From NCBI GenBank assembly GCA_002434245.1, contig DJJR01000029.1:1-24798 (forward strand): a stretch of DNA of 24,798 nt, in the 5' to 3' direction. Below are positions 15,582-24,354 of this stretch, one piece after another (the stretch's first letter is position 1; each line of letters opens with the position of its first letter). The stretch comes from Pelosinus fermentans (GTDB lineage Bacteria; Bacillota; Negativicutes; DSM-13327). The position numbers and the translations under genes are program-made. Below the pieces are notes generated by a model. It was not told the DNA's origin, did no database searches, and saw only the letters and a program-made list of their open reading frames with translations.

Positions 15582-17112
15582 AGGAACGTTCCTCCTTATT
15601 GCCTGGTTTGCTTTCCTTTGCCAAAACAAAGGGATCTTTCTGATCCAGCCACCACTGTTTATAAGGCAATTTCGTATGTGCCGCCAGATCTTGATGAAAT
15701 TTCTTATGTGCCAAAATATCCAATATGGATTCACCCAAATTAATAATCCCCTGATACCCCAAAGAATGATGCTCGTCTCCTAAAGGAGCAGCCGGAATAC
15801 CCATACGAGAAGCCAAAGGAGCAAGACCATTATGGCGAATTAGAATAAAATCCGGATTTACTCGCTTCAGCAGGCCATAAAATTGATGCTGCTGCCGATT
15901 GCTTACACTAAAAAAAGGAACATCTCCATAATTATCTACTAAATGGACTAGGGAATCCTGTCGGGGATCTTGACTATCATAAACAGGATCATGATGAAAT
16001 ACCAATGATCCATCCACTTCCACTCCCAATTCCCGTAGAACCGCAATTAAGCCATGAGCATAAGCTGAGCCAGTCGCAACATAGCCTTTCTTCCCTTTGA
16101 GAAGCTCACGCAGTTCCGCCAGACGAGGAGCTATTCGTGCATGTTCTCTAGCAATATAGGCTTCTGCTTTCTCTACCCGGTTAGTAACACGCGCCAATTC
16201 ACGCAGCCAAGCATCTGTTCCCGCAAAACCATAAGGCTGAGGTGCTTTGATTTCTGGTACACCAAATTCCTGTTCTAGGGCTGCGGCCATATAAGAGGAC
16301 AGTGTATAGCAAAATCCAACTGTAGCCGCAGCTTCGGAAAGCTGTTCTAAATCCTCCACAGTTGCCAGATCAATCACATAATTCACCCGAAGATCCAGTT
16401 CTGCCAGCATAGGAGTAAAGATATCAGACCCCCACAAATTAATAACGTTCACTAAATCTTCCTGTCTCTTAGGCTGTTTACGAACAATCTGCCTTACGAT
16501 ACCGTGCTGAGTGGCATCGAATCCAGTACTCCAATGCTTTGACTTAAACCCTTCACAATGCAGCGGTATAACAGGTATCTTCAATTCTTCCTCCAGCTGA
16601 CTGGCTATACCGTCTACATCATCTCCAATAATACCAGTAGCGCAAGAGGTCGCAATAAAGATCACCTTGGGATGATTGCGTTCCCAAGCATCTCGAATGG
16701 ATTGCTCCAGCTTAGCAGCCCCTCCATAGACCATGTCTTCTTCTAAAAGATTCGTGCAGATGACATGCTGATTCTCCACTGGTAAATTGCGAAGCGCCAG
16801 ACCGTTGCGATAAATAGAATTATAGATGACCTGCCCTGCTCCACAGCCAATGGGAGAGTGCTGAATCAATACTGCATTTCGGACATGACCCGCTTGGCAT
16901 TCCACCATTTGCTCACTACAAACAGAACCTTGTGTGAACGGTCCCTCCATTTCACAAAGTCTGCGTGCCTTATCCCCGCAAGTATTTTCACAATTACCTC
17001 GAGCATAAGCTGATTCTTTTGAAAGATCAGATGCCTTTCCATCCCATGCAATGATGGTGCCAAGACGCTGTTCACGACTTTCCACTACGGGGGTTTTTAA
17101 ATTAATCTTCAT
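15574..17112 (-). CDS. Nitrogenase component 1-like protein, alpha (NifD-like) subunit
   Basis: The protein has 512 residues. P-cluster-type cysteines are Cys65 (GSVCSEQ), Cys90 (HSPIGC) and Cys157 (TSCATGIIGDD). Candidate active-site cofactor ligands are Cys268 (GFCYTLSSY, matching NifD Cys275) and His449 (HHSLGYQG, matching NifD His442). In the region corresponding to the NifD EGFRGVSQSLGHH stretch, this protein reads EGFKSKHWSTGFD, so the Gln191 and His195 equivalents appear to be Trp and Phe. An extra N-terminal cysteine group (Cys41, Cys45, Cys53) is present. It resembles the nitrogenase-like enzymes outside Nif/Vnf/Anf, a group that includes methylthio-alkane reductase. NifE-like scaffold function is less likely because His449 is kept. 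AGGAGG lies 7 nt before the ATG. The operon has its own promoter and structured leader. Confidence 0.88.
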   Translation of the reverse strand: MKINLKTPVVESREQRLGTIIAWDGKASDLSKESAYARGNCENTCGDKARRLCEMEGPFTQGSVCSEQMVECQAGHVRNAVLIQHSPIGCGAGQVIYNSIYRNGLALRNLPVENQHVICTNLLEEDMVYGGAAKLEQSIRDAWERNHPKVIFIATSCATGIIGDDVDGIASQLEEELKIPVIPLHCEGFKSKHWSTGFDATQHGIVRQIVRKQPKRQEDLVNVINLWGSDIFTPMLAELDLRVNYVIDLATVEDLEQLSEAAATVGFCYTLSSYMAAALEQEFGVPEIKAPQPYGFAGTDAWLRELARVTNRVEKAEAYIAREHARIAPRLAELRELLKGKKGYVATGSAYAHGLIAVLRELGVEVDGSLVFHHDPVYDSQDPRQDSLVHLVDNYGDVPFFSVSNRQQHQFYGLLKRVNPDFILIRHNGLAPLASRMGIPAAPLGDEHHSLGYQGIINLGESILDILAHKKFHQDLAAHTKLPYKQWWLDQKDPFVLAKESKPGNKEERSYV

Positions 17113-17169
17113 ATGACTCCCTCCTATTTAATTTGCCTCTTAGCAAGTTGACCGATACAGTTTTCATAA

Positions 17170-17193
17170 TTACTATCAGGATTCCTATAGTAA
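17170..17193 (-). other. Leader hairpin between the terminator and the nitrogenase-like start
   Basis: On the minus strand TTACTAT pairs with ATAGTAA, and an inner AGG/CCT pair encloses an AAT loop. It directly follows the T-run of the terminator and lies about 60 nt before the start codon. Confidence 0.5.
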
Positions 17194-17242
17194 CAAAAAG
17201 AGGCGAAACTACTTGCTCAAAGATGAGCAAATAGTTTCGCCT
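17192..17242 (-). terminator. Very stable intrinsic terminator in the nitrogenase-like leader
   Basis: A 19-bp stem (17201-17219 with 17224-17242, a single G-U pair, AAGA on the plus strand as loop) is followed on the minus strand by CTTTTTG. It lies downstream of the promoter at 17303-17331 and about 80 nt before the start codon of the alpha gene. It may also end transcripts from deoB. A small hairpin CCAAAA-GAAG-TTTTGG directly abuts its 5' side. Confidence 0.85.
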
Positions 17243-17302
17243 CCAAAACTTCTTTTGGTCAGTTCCACTAGAAAATCGATATGCATTTAAATGATTATAC
17301 TT

Positions 17303-17331
17303 AATATAATCTTACCGTAAAAAAATGTCAA
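17303..17331 (-). promoter_or_regulatory. Strong sigma-70 promoter of the nitrogenase-like leader
   Basis: Reading the minus strand: TTGACA (17331-17326), 17-bp spacer, TATATT (17308-17303). A second TATAAT-like hexamer lies a few bases further downstream. The expected start near 17296 gives a leader of about 185 nt with a terminator inside it, or alternatively a free small RNA of about 100 nt. Confidence 0.75.
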
Positions 17332-17388
17332 TAGTTTATTTTAACCTTTGCTGCAAAAACTACTTGATGGCATGTAATTGATCTACTA

Positions 17389-18573
17389 TTATTTTAAATC
17401 TTGAAAAAAACTAGTACCGTATTCCGGCATCTTCACTTGAAAATTCTCTGCAATGGTTGCACCAACATCTGCAAAAGATGTTCGCAGAGGCAGTTCCTTG
17501 CCCTTAACAAAACGAGGAGAATATGCAAGCAAGGGCACATACTCCCGCGTGTGATCAGTGCCATGATAGGTCGGATCATTTCCATGATCGGCGGTAATAA
17601 TCAATAAATCTGCATTTGTCATCTTCGCAAAAACCTCTGGTAAACGAGCGTCATACTCTTCTAATGCTTTCCCGTATCCTTTAGGATCACGGCGATGTCC
17701 GAAAGAAGCATCAAAATCAACTAAATTTATAAAACTAATTCCAGTAAAATCTTTGTCCAAAATCTTAATCCACTTATCCATACCATCCATATTAGAAACG
17801 GTATGAATCGATTCTGTAACTCCCTCACCATTATAAATGTCAGATATCTTTCCCAGGGCAATCACATCAAAGTCTGCATCCTTCAACTCATTCATCACAG
17901 TCCGGCCAAAAGGCTTTAATGCATAATCATGACGATTAGCAGTACGAGTAAAGTTACCTGGCTCTCCCACAAATGGACGAGCAATGATACGCCCTAACTT
18001 ATAAGGTTCTTCAAGAGTAATTTCTCTGCAAAATGCACAAATCTCATACAATTCCTTCACTGGAATAATATCCTCATGTGCGGCAATTTGCAGCACGGAA
18101 TCAGCAGACGTATAAACAATAAGCGCCCCTGTTTTCACATGCTCCTCACCTAGCTCCTGAATGATTTGGGTTCCGCTTGCAGGCTTATTAGCAATTACTT
18201 TCCGTCCTGTCTTTTCTTCAATTCGACGAATCAATTCATCAGGAAAGCCATTGGGAAATACACGAAAGGGTTTTGCGGTATAAAGTCCCATGAGTTCCCA
18301 ATGTCCCGCCATGGTATCCTTTCCTTTTGATAATTCCTGCATTTTTGTATAATAAGCCAGTGAATGATTTACAGGTTCAATGCCTTGAATGCTCCTAATA
18401 TTAGAAAGACCCAGTTTACCCATATTAGGCATGTTAAGACCTTTGCATGCTTTAGCAATATGCCCTAAAGTATCTACATTAACATCACCAAAATCTGCCG
18501 CATCAGGCGCTTCTCCAATGCCAACAGAGTCCATCACAACTAAATGAATTCGTTTAAAACTTGTTGTAAGCAT
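17389..18573 (-). CDS. deoB: Phosphopentomutase
   Basis: The 394-residue enzyme interconverts (deoxy)ribose 1-phosphate and 5-phosphate in nucleoside salvage. It belongs to the alkaline phosphatase superfamily. Metal-site elements are visible: [13 protein letters not shown] at the start (Asp15), the phosphorylated-Thr region [10 protein letters not shown] (Thr87), [13 protein letters not shown], and the C-terminal [18 protein letters not shown] block. Length is typical. AGGAGG lies close before the ATG. The upstream permease gene runs in the same direction 161 bp away, without an obvious terminator between them, so co-transcription is possible. Confidence 0.95.
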   Translation of the reverse strand: MLTTSFKRIHLVVMDSVGIGEAPDAADFGDVNVDTLGHIAKACKGLNMPNMGKLGLSNIRSIQGIEPVNHSLAYYTKMQELSKGKDTMAGHWELMGLYTAKPFRVFPNGFPDELIRRIEEKTGRKVIANKPASGTQIIQELGEEHVKTGALIVYTSADSVLQIAAHEDIIPVKELYEICAFCREITLEEPYKLGRIIARPFVGEPGNFTRTANRHDYALKPFGRTVMNELKDADFDVIALGKISDIYNGEGVTESIHTVSNMDGMDKWIKILDKDFTGISFINLVDFDASFGHRRDPKGYGKALEEYDARLPEVFAKMTNADLLIITADHGNDPTYHGTDHTREYVPLLAYSPRFVKGKELPLRTSFADVGATIAENFQVKMPEYGTSFFQDLK

Positions 18574-18734
18574 ATTTTCCTCCTGACTATATATTCTCTA
18601 AGATCATTCATATCATGATGAAAATAAAACATATAATAGTACTATTCATGTATTTTTCAGAATAAAACCTTCAACATATTATCTAAAAATTCCTCCTTTT
18701 TTTGACAATGCAGCAACCATCGACTGCACGCAAA

Positions 18735-20183
18735 CTATGAAATATCATTTTTATCTTTTCCCTCTTTTGCTTTTTGCAGCTCTTCCTGTTCAATCCCCAG
18801 CTCTCTTGCCGCTTCAAACTGCAAGCGATTAACGAAAGGTCTTTTTTCTACCAGCCTTTTCTGGTACATACTTTGACCTGCATAAATTCCAGAGAATAAA
18901 ACAACTAATAGTACTCCTGCTAACAGGCCAGCCCCTTGTCCAGGAACTAAGGGCATACTAGAAATAACCAGAAGAATGCTGATGAACGCCAGCCAAGAAG
19001 TAATCGGATATCCTGGAAGCTGGCATTTTCCTTCAGGTGGGCAATCATTGCCTCTGCGCAATTTATGATGAGTGGCAACAATTACTGCATAGGAAAAGAG
19101 CAATGCAAAACCACCGGAACTGACTAAAAAAAGATATACTTGCTGAGGCAGCATAAAGCCAAGCCCAAGCCCTGCAAGCATCGCAACTCCAGAGAAGAGG
19201 ATTCCACGATATGGAACATTGCCCTCATCCTTGATCCATGAGGGAGCATGACCTTCATCGGCTAATGAACGAATCATTCGACCTAGCCCAAACATAGCAG
19301 CTAACATAGTAGAAAGGATGGCAGTCACCAATACAATTCCAATTGCATTTCCTGCCCAACCCAAATTCCATCTGAGTAAAGCTAAAGCCATAGGGCTTTC
19401 CTCAGCCGTCAAAACATTCGTTGGCACTAAGGGGAGTAAAACAAGAATGGCAACGACATACAATCCCACTAATCCGAAGACCGTATATGTGATGGCTCGC
19501 GGCACAATCCTAACGGGATCGGTCGTTTCTGATGCCGCCAAGCCAATAATCTCGAAACCAGCATACGTAAACATCACAATAAGCATACTTCCAGCAATGC
19601 CCCATATACCCGTCGGAAATAACGGTTCATCTGCTATTGCTCCCAACCCTATAGGTTCAATTCCTGGCATAAAGCCGCCAATCAAAGCCACTCCCAATGT
19701 AATAAAACCAATGATAGCAAATAGTTTGACTGCTGCTAACCCACTCTCCAGCTTACTAAGCTGATTGGCTCCTAATAAGTTGAGCAGTGATACTCCGATA
19801 ATGATGACAGTCCCTAATAACGGCAGAGAAATATTAGGAAGCCATGTGCGCAAGATGATCGATACAGCAGTAGCTTCGCTGGACATGGCTAAGACCAGAC
19901 CGCTCCAATATACCCATCCAACAACAAACCCTGCTCCAGGACCAAATGCTTTTTGAGCAAAAGTCCGAAAAGATCCAGGAGCAGGATCAGCTACTGTCAT
20001 TTCCGATAATGCAAATAATATAACATAAACAATAGCACCTCCCAACAAATACGAGATAATAATTCCTGGTCCCGCTGTACGAATGGCTACTGCCGATCCC
20101 AAGAAAAATGATCCCCCAATCACAGTTCCAAGTGCCATCATGGCTAATTGCCAAGCTGATAATCCATTTTCTCTTTTTTCCAA
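18735..20183 (-). CDS. APC-superfamily amino acid permease
   Basis: The 482-residue protein has about twelve hydrophobic segments and a charged C-terminal tail (about 445-482). The first segment carries the substrate-binding GTVIGGSFFLGS loop typical of amino acid-polyamine-organocation transporters, followed by AGPGIIISYLLGG and ALSEM. It probably imports an amino acid by proton symport or exchange; the substrate is not readable. The start is TTG 20183, supported by AGGAGG 7 nt upstream, with no better start nearby. It is divergent from the ybaK-type gene across a 222-bp region with repeated TTATGA/TCATAA dyads. Confidence 0.9.
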   Translation of the reverse strand: MEKRENGLSAWQLAMMALGTVIGGSFFLGSAVAIRTAGPGIIISYLLGGAIVYVILFALSEMTVADPAPGSFRTFAQKAFGPGAGFVVGWVYWSGLVLAMSSEATAVSIILRTWLPNISLPLLGTVIIIGVSLLNLLGANQLSKLESGLAAVKLFAIIGFITLGVALIGGFMPGIEPIGLGAIADEPLFPTGIWGIAGSMLIVMFTYAGFEIIGLAASETTDPVRIVPRAITYTVFGLVGLYVVAILVLLPLVPTNVLTAEESPMALALLRWNLGWAGNAIGIVLVTAILSTMLAAMFGLGRMIRSLADEGHAPSWIKDEGNVPYRGILFSGVAMLAGLGLGFMLPQQVYLFLVSSGGFALLFSYAVIVATHHKLRRGNDCPPEGKCQLPGYPITSWLAFISILLVISSMPLVPGQGAGLLAGVLLVVLFSGIYAGQSMYQKRLVEKRPFVNRLQFEAARELGIEQEELQKAKEGKDKNDIS

Positions 20184-20246
20184 ATTCAGACCTCCTAATT
20201 CGTAAAGAACATATCACATTATCAGTATCTCCTTCACCTATTTAAG

Positions 20247-20380
20247 TTATGAACTTTGTATGAAAAATTTCATAATCAAAATAACTCTTATGGTGGTGAA
20301 CGATATATTCATACTAAAATGAAATAATATGATAAATTTTTCAACTTCTTGTGATTCTTATGAGTCATAATCAATATAAT
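20247..20380. promoter_or_regulatory. Divergent promoter region with repeated TTATGA/TCATAA dyads
   Basis: One dyad is TTATGAA-N15-TTCATAA (20247-20275) and the other is the compact TTATGAGTCATAA (20358-20370). Both are followed by ATCAA. The compact dyad lies centrally in a 20-bp spacer between TTGTGA (20349-20354) and TATAAT (20375-20380), pointing towards the ybaK-type gene. This arrangement is like promoters controlled by MerR-type activators. The regulator is not in the window. Confidence 0.5.
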
Positions 20381-20405
20381 AATAGAAAAACATAGGAGGT
20401 GCTTT

Positions 20406-20861
20406 ATGGATATTGTCAAAAACATCTTAGAAGCCAGTCACTTTGCTCATGAATTCATTTATCACAATCAACCTCTGCTTACTGCTCAGGAAGGTGCTGA
20501 TTACTTTAAAATTGACACCGGTCAAACTGCACCTACCCTAATTATTAAAACGGACACTGATTTTTTTGCCCTTATTATTTCAGGTAGTTCCAGACGTATT
20601 AAATTAGAAGAACTCTCTTTTCTTTTAGGCTGTAAAAGAACTAGGATGGCAAACCGGGAAGAAGTTAAAGAACGAACAGGTTTCGATGCTGGGAATCTTC
20701 CGCTGATCGGCATACCACTCCCCCACATTTTAGATAAGCAGCTGTTTTCCTACCCTTGTGTCTATGGCGGTTCGGGACAATTAAATCGAACTCTGAAAAT
20801 TACGCCTCTTGCCTTACAACAACTAAATACGGTGATTGCAATAACAACCGTGTTTAGATAA
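20406..20861 (+). CDS. YbaK/EbsC-family protein, probable aminoacyl-tRNA deacylase
   Basis: This 151-residue single-domain protein is of the YbaK/ProRS-INS type, which hydrolyses mischarged aminoacyl-tRNA in trans. Recognisable parts are the central TLIIKTDTDFFALIISGSSR strand with its conserved lysine, RTRMANREEV, the NLPLIGIPLPH loop, and the C-terminal GGSGQLNRTLKI stretch. The domain resembles the YwhH/EbsC branch more than strict YbaK. AGGAGG precedes the ATG. It converges on ileS with a shared terminator. Which tRNA it edits is unknown. Confidence 0.85.
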   Translation: MDIVKNILEASHFAHEFIYHNQPLLTAQEGADYFKIDTGQTAPTLIIKTDTDFFALIISGSSRRIKLEELSFLLGCKRTRMANREEVKERTGFDAGNLPLIGIPLPHILDKQLFSYPCVYGGSGQLNRTLKITPLALQQLNTVIAITTVFR

Positions 20862-20893
20862 ATCATCACCTCTGTGATAATTCCATCGAAACA

Positions 20894-20929
20894 AAAAACT
20901 ACTCACATTTTTCAACATGAGTAGTTTTT
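20894..20929. terminator. Bidirectional terminator between the ybaK-type gene and ileS
   Basis: A perfect 12-bp stem AAAAACTACTCA / TGAGTAGTTTTT supplies a run of T on either strand, 32 bp after one stop and 10 bp after the other. Confidence 0.85.
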
Positions 20930-20939
20930 ATCATTCATC

Positions 20940-23900
20940 TTACAGCTTCACAACAGCCAGATTTAATGATTCGCCATTAATATTTACTTTTGTATACTCT
21001 CTTGCTTCATCAAATACAATTTCCACAGCCAGGGTCTCACTTATAATATAATCTTTATACTGTTTTACAACGTCTTCCAGAAGAGCATTTCCCGTCATAT
21101 AGATCTTAATTTTATCCATGACTTCAAAGGAACTGTCCTTTCTCATATTCTGGAGTTTACTAATTATTTCTCTGGCATATCCTTCAATTTGTAATGTTTC
21201 AGAAATATGGGTGTCGAGAACAACACCAACGTCACCTTCCCCTGCGAAGGCAAAACCTTCCAAACCACTCATGGTAACCAATAGATTTTCAGCGTTCAAA
21301 TCAATAGGCGTACCATCAATTTCGATTGCAACAGACTGGCCACTTGCGATTTTCAATGCTAGCTCTATTTGATCCATATCTGAAATTGCTTTTCTGATCC
21401 CAGGTATAAATCTACCATGGGTTCTGCCTAATACAGGTGAATTGGGTTTTACATTATAACTTACATAGTCTGACATATTGGCATTGACTTCTACGTCTTT
21501 AAGATTCAATTCTTCCTTAATGATAGCAATGTAATAGTCAGGCAATTCCTTGGTGCTCAGCAGCATTTTGGAAAGAGGCTGCCTATTTTTTATATTCGCC
21601 AGATTTCTCGCGCTCCGCCCAAGACCGCAAATCTTGTAAGTCAATTCCATCTCTTTTTCCAGCTGCTTATCAACAAGCTTTTCATCGTATGCAGGCCACT
21701 TGCACAAATGAACACTTTCTGGCGCCTTTTCATCAAACTGTACTACAAGGTTTTGATAAATTTCTTCTGTTATAAAGGGGACAAAAGGTGCCGCAACAAT
21801 TACCAGATTTCTGAGCACGGTGTGTAGCGTCAGATAGGCATGGATCTTATCATCAATCATATCCATCGCCCAGTAACGAGCTCGATTTCTTCTTACATAC
21901 CAGTTTGACAGTTCATCGGTAAACTCTTGGATAAGCTCTGCGGCTTTCGTTATATCATAGGCTTCCAAATTTTCGTCCACTTTATGGATCATGGTATTTA
22001 ACTTCGATATAATCCACTTGTCCATGACATGACTGCTTGTTTTTTCTTGGTACTTGGCAGGGTCAAACTGATCAATCTGTGCATACAGCACGTAGAACGA
22101 ATATACATTCCACAAAGTATTTAAAAATTTGCGCTGCACTTCAATTACTGCATCTTCATAAAACCGTGAAGGAAGCCAAGGAGCACTGGCAGTATAAAAA
22201 TACCATCGCAATGCATCAGCACCTTGATTTTCTAAGACTGTAAACGGACTTAGAACATTCCCTTTATGCTTTGACATCTTAATGCCGTTCTTATCCAGTA
22301 CATGCCCAAGAACAATACAATTTTCAAAGGAACTCTTATCAAATATGGCCGTAGATATGGCAAGCAGGGTATAAAACCAGCCTCTCGTCTGGTCCACAGC
22401 CTCTGATATAAATTGTGCAGGGAAGTTTTGCTCAAACAACTCTTTATTTTCAAAAGGATAATGATGCTGCGCAAAAGGCATAGAGCCGGAATCATACCAG
22501 CAATCGATTACCTCACTCACTCTTTTCATTTCTTTACCACAAACGCTGCATTGCAGCAGTACATGATCGATATAGGGCTTGTGAAGCTCAATATCGTCAG
22601 ATACCTGGATTGCTTTTTCCTTTAATTCGGCAATGCTGCCAATACAATCCCGATGCCCGCAATCGCATTCCCAGATGGGTAAAGGAGTACCCCAGTAGCG
22701 CTCCCGGCTTAGCCCCCAATCGATAACATTCTCCAGAAAATTACCAAAGCGGCCTTTTTTCACATTGTCAGGATACCAATGGATCGTATCATTATTCTCC
22801 AGAAGTTTATCTCGCAAAGAAGACATCCTTACAAACCATGAATCCCGTGGATAATACAACAGCGGTGTATCACAGCGCCAGCAAAATGGGTAGGAATGAA
22901 GATACTTTTCTGCTTTATAGAGAATGCCTCTCTCCTTCATGGTCTCAATAATTATCTCATCGGCTTTTTTAACAAACATTCCCTGCCATGGAGTAACTTC
23001 TTCTACAAAATTTCCCTGAACATCCACCAAATTAACCAAGGGAAGATCATATTTCTGCCCTGCCCGGTTATCATCTTCACCGTAAGCAGGTGCAATATGA
23101 ACCACCCCTGTACCATCGCTGAGTGTTACAAAATCTCCATGAATAACATAATAGGCTTTTTTCTCTGGAGTAACAAACGAGAACATAGGCTCGTATTCCT
23201 GATCAAGAAGCTCTTCGCCTTTAAACTCCCTGACGATCTCATACTCACCTTCAATCCTGCTAAGCAAATCCTTGGCAAGAATCAGATGCTCTTCTTGATT
23301 GATAATTTCTACATAGTCATATTTTCTGTTAACAGCAAGAGCTACGTTACTTGGCAACGTCCAAGGAGTTGTCGTCCACACCAGAATAGAAGCATTTTCG
23401 TTCTTCAGTCTGAATTTAACATAAGCAGAACTATCTTTCACATCTTTGTAGCCTTGGGCAACTTCATGAGAAGACAAAGAAGTACCGCATCTTGGACAAT
23501 AAGGGACAATCTTATGTCCCTTGTACAACAATTCTTTATCCCAAAGCTGTTTCAACGACCACCATACCGATTCAATATACTCATTTTGATACGTAACGTA
23601 AGGATTATCCATATCAATCCAGTATGCTACCCGCTCAGACATATCCTTCCACTGACTGGCATACGTGAATACGCTATCCTTGCACTTCTTTATAAAGTTT
23701 TCTACACCATATTTTTCAATTTCTGGCTTGCCGGATATACCCAGGGTTTTCTCAACCTCCAATTCCACGGGAAGGCCATGGGTATCCCACCCCGCTTTAC
23801 GTAGAACCTTATACCCTTTCATGACCTTATAACGAGGAATTAAATCTTTAATGACCCGAGTTACGACATGACCAATGTGAGGAGCACCATTAGCCGTTGG

Positions 23901-24041
23901 CGGTCCATCATAAAAGGTGAAATATTCATTGCCCTCATTCATTTGGAAATTTTTTCGGATAACATCTTTTTCATTCCAAAGAGTAAGAATGGATTTTTCC
24001 ATTGCTACAAAATCGTTTTTAGGATCAACCTTTTTATACAT
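20940..24041 (-). CDS. ileS: Isoleucyl-tRNA synthetase, long type-2 (eukaryote-like) form
   Basis: The protein has 1033 residues from ATG 24041, which AAAGGAG precedes by 8 nt. The in-frame TTG at 24062 is rejected because it lies upstream of this site. Class I motifs are PHIGH (His55-His58) and KMSKH (588-592). The CP1 editing domain contains [10 protein letters not shown] near 223-232. Cysteine pairs (PYCPRCG, CDCG, CSVCG) suggest bound zinc. Length over 1000 residues and the [19 protein letters not shown] block fit the type-2 group, which is often naturally resistant to mupirocin. It charges tRNA-Ile and edits valine. It is controlled by a T-box leader. Whether a type-1 ileS also exists elsewhere cannot be told. 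Confidence 0.95.
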   Translation of the reverse strand: MYKKVDPKNDFVAMEKSILTLWNEKDVIRKNFQMNEGNEYFTFYDGPPTANGAPHIGHVVTRVIKDLIPRYKVMKGYKVLRKAGWDTHGLPVELEVEKTLGISGKPEIEKYGVENFIKKCKDSVFTYASQWKDMSERVAYWIDMDNPYVTYQNEYIESVWWSLKQLWDKELLYKGHKIVPYCPRCGTSLSSHEVAQGYKDVKDSSAYVKFRLKNENASILVWTTTPWTLPSNVALAVNRKYDYVEIINQEEHLILAKDLLSRIEGEYEIVREFKGEELLDQEYEPMFSFVTPEKKAYYVIHGDFVTLSDGTGVVHIAPAYGEDDNRAGQKYDLPLVNLVDVQGNFVEEVTPWQGMFVKKADEIIIETMKERGILYKAEKYLHSYPFCWRCDTPLLYYPRDSWFVRMSSLRDKLLENNDTIHWYPDNVKKGRFGNFLENVIDWGLSRERYWGTPLPIWECDCGHRDCIGSIAELKEKAIQVSDDIELHKPYIDHVLLQCSVCGKEMKRVSEVIDCWYDSGSMPFAQHHYPFENKELFEQNFPAQFISEAVDQTRGWFYTLLAISTAIFDKSSFENCIVLGHVLDKNGIKMSKHKGNVLSPFTVLENQGADALRWYFYTASAPWLPSRFYEDAVIEVQRKFLNTLWNVYSFYVLYAQIDQFDPAKYQEKTSSHVMDKWIISKLNTMIHKVDENLEAYDITKAAELIQEFTDELSNWYVRRNRARYWAMDMIDDKIHAYLTLHTVLRNLVIVAAPFVPFITEEIYQNLVVQFDEKAPESVHLCKWPAYDEKLVDKQLEKEMELTYKICGLGRSARNLANIKNRQPLSKMLLSTKELPDYYIAIIKEELNLKDVEVNANMSDYVSYNVKPNSPVLGRTHGRFIPGIRKAISDMDQIELALKIASGQSVAIEIDGTPIDLNAENLLVTMSGLEGFAFAGEGDVGVVLDTHISETLQIEGYAREIISKLQNMRKDSSFEVMDKIKIYMTGNALLEDVVKQYKDYIISETLAVEIVFDEAREYTKVNINGESLNLAVVKL

Positions 24042-24065
24042 AGTAAAAACTCCTTTTGTCAATAT

Positions 24066-24319
24066 AAAAAAACTCCGCCCTGTTCAGGACGAAGTTTCAT
24101 CTTCGTTATACCACCTTTTAACAATCCATTCAGGTACTGCCATACCCTATCCTTTAACGCAGGATTACGAATTGACTTACTAAGAAGGTTCAGTCATCAG
24201 CTCTCAGGTGATTTTCTTCTGATTATCCTGGCAGGTTCTCAGCACTCCCTACTCTCTGTACATTCAAAATCATGAATACTCTTCCTGATCATAGCTTTTT
24301 AGGTATCTATTAAAATCTT
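24066..24319 (-). ncRNA. T-box riboswitch of ileS (isoleucine, AUC specifier)
   Basis: On the minus strand the leader begins near 24319. It has a stem I region with AGAGAG and a GGGAG-type distal element, and a candidate specifier codon AUC at 24212-24210 in the context AAAATCACC. The T-box core AAGGTGGTATAACG lies at 24117-24104. The terminator AACTTCGTCCTG / CAGGGCGGAGTT with seven T follows (24096-24066). Uncharged tRNA-Ile should stabilise the antiterminator and allow read-through into ileS. Confidence 0.92.
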
Positions 24320-24325
24320 ACTAAG

Positions 24326-24354
24326 AGTATACGTCCTGATTTTTATAATGTCAA
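24326..24354 (-). promoter_or_regulatory. Sigma-70 promoter of the ileS T-box transcript
   Basis: Minus strand: TTGACA (24354-24349), 17-bp spacer, TATACT (24331-24326), with the start expected about 7-10 nt downstream at the beginning of the T-box leader. Confidence 0.8.

Noticed and set aside
15582..15734. 51-residue N-terminal extension of the nitrogenase-like beta subunit
   Set aside because: It lies wholly within the alpha gene in another frame, and a proper AAGGAGG precedes the ATG at 15581.
14229..17112. Genuine nitrogenase NifDK, VnfDK or AnfDK
   Set aside because: No nifH, no delta subunit gene, shorter beta chain, and apparent loss of the Gln191/His195 pair in the alpha subunit.
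17113..17300. SAM (S-box), molybdenum cofactor or c-di-GMP riboswitch in the nitrogenase-like leader
   Set aside because: None of the conserved core sequences of these classes is visible; only generic hairpins and a terminator are seen.
19318..19764. 148-codon plus-strand frame inside the amino acid permease gene
   Set aside because: Antisense shadow of a clear twelve-segment transporter; its Pro/Thr/Asn-rich low-complexity product matches nothing.
22896..23804. 302-codon plus-strand frame inside ileS
   Set aside because: It is antisense to the highly conserved synthetase, has no ribosome binding site and a composition typical of a shadow frame.
24061..24110. Second copy of the 240-407 palindromic repeat (shared GCCCTG / CAGGACGAA words)
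   Set aside because: The similarity is limited to the T-box terminator stem, and none of the outer or central blocks of the repeat is present.
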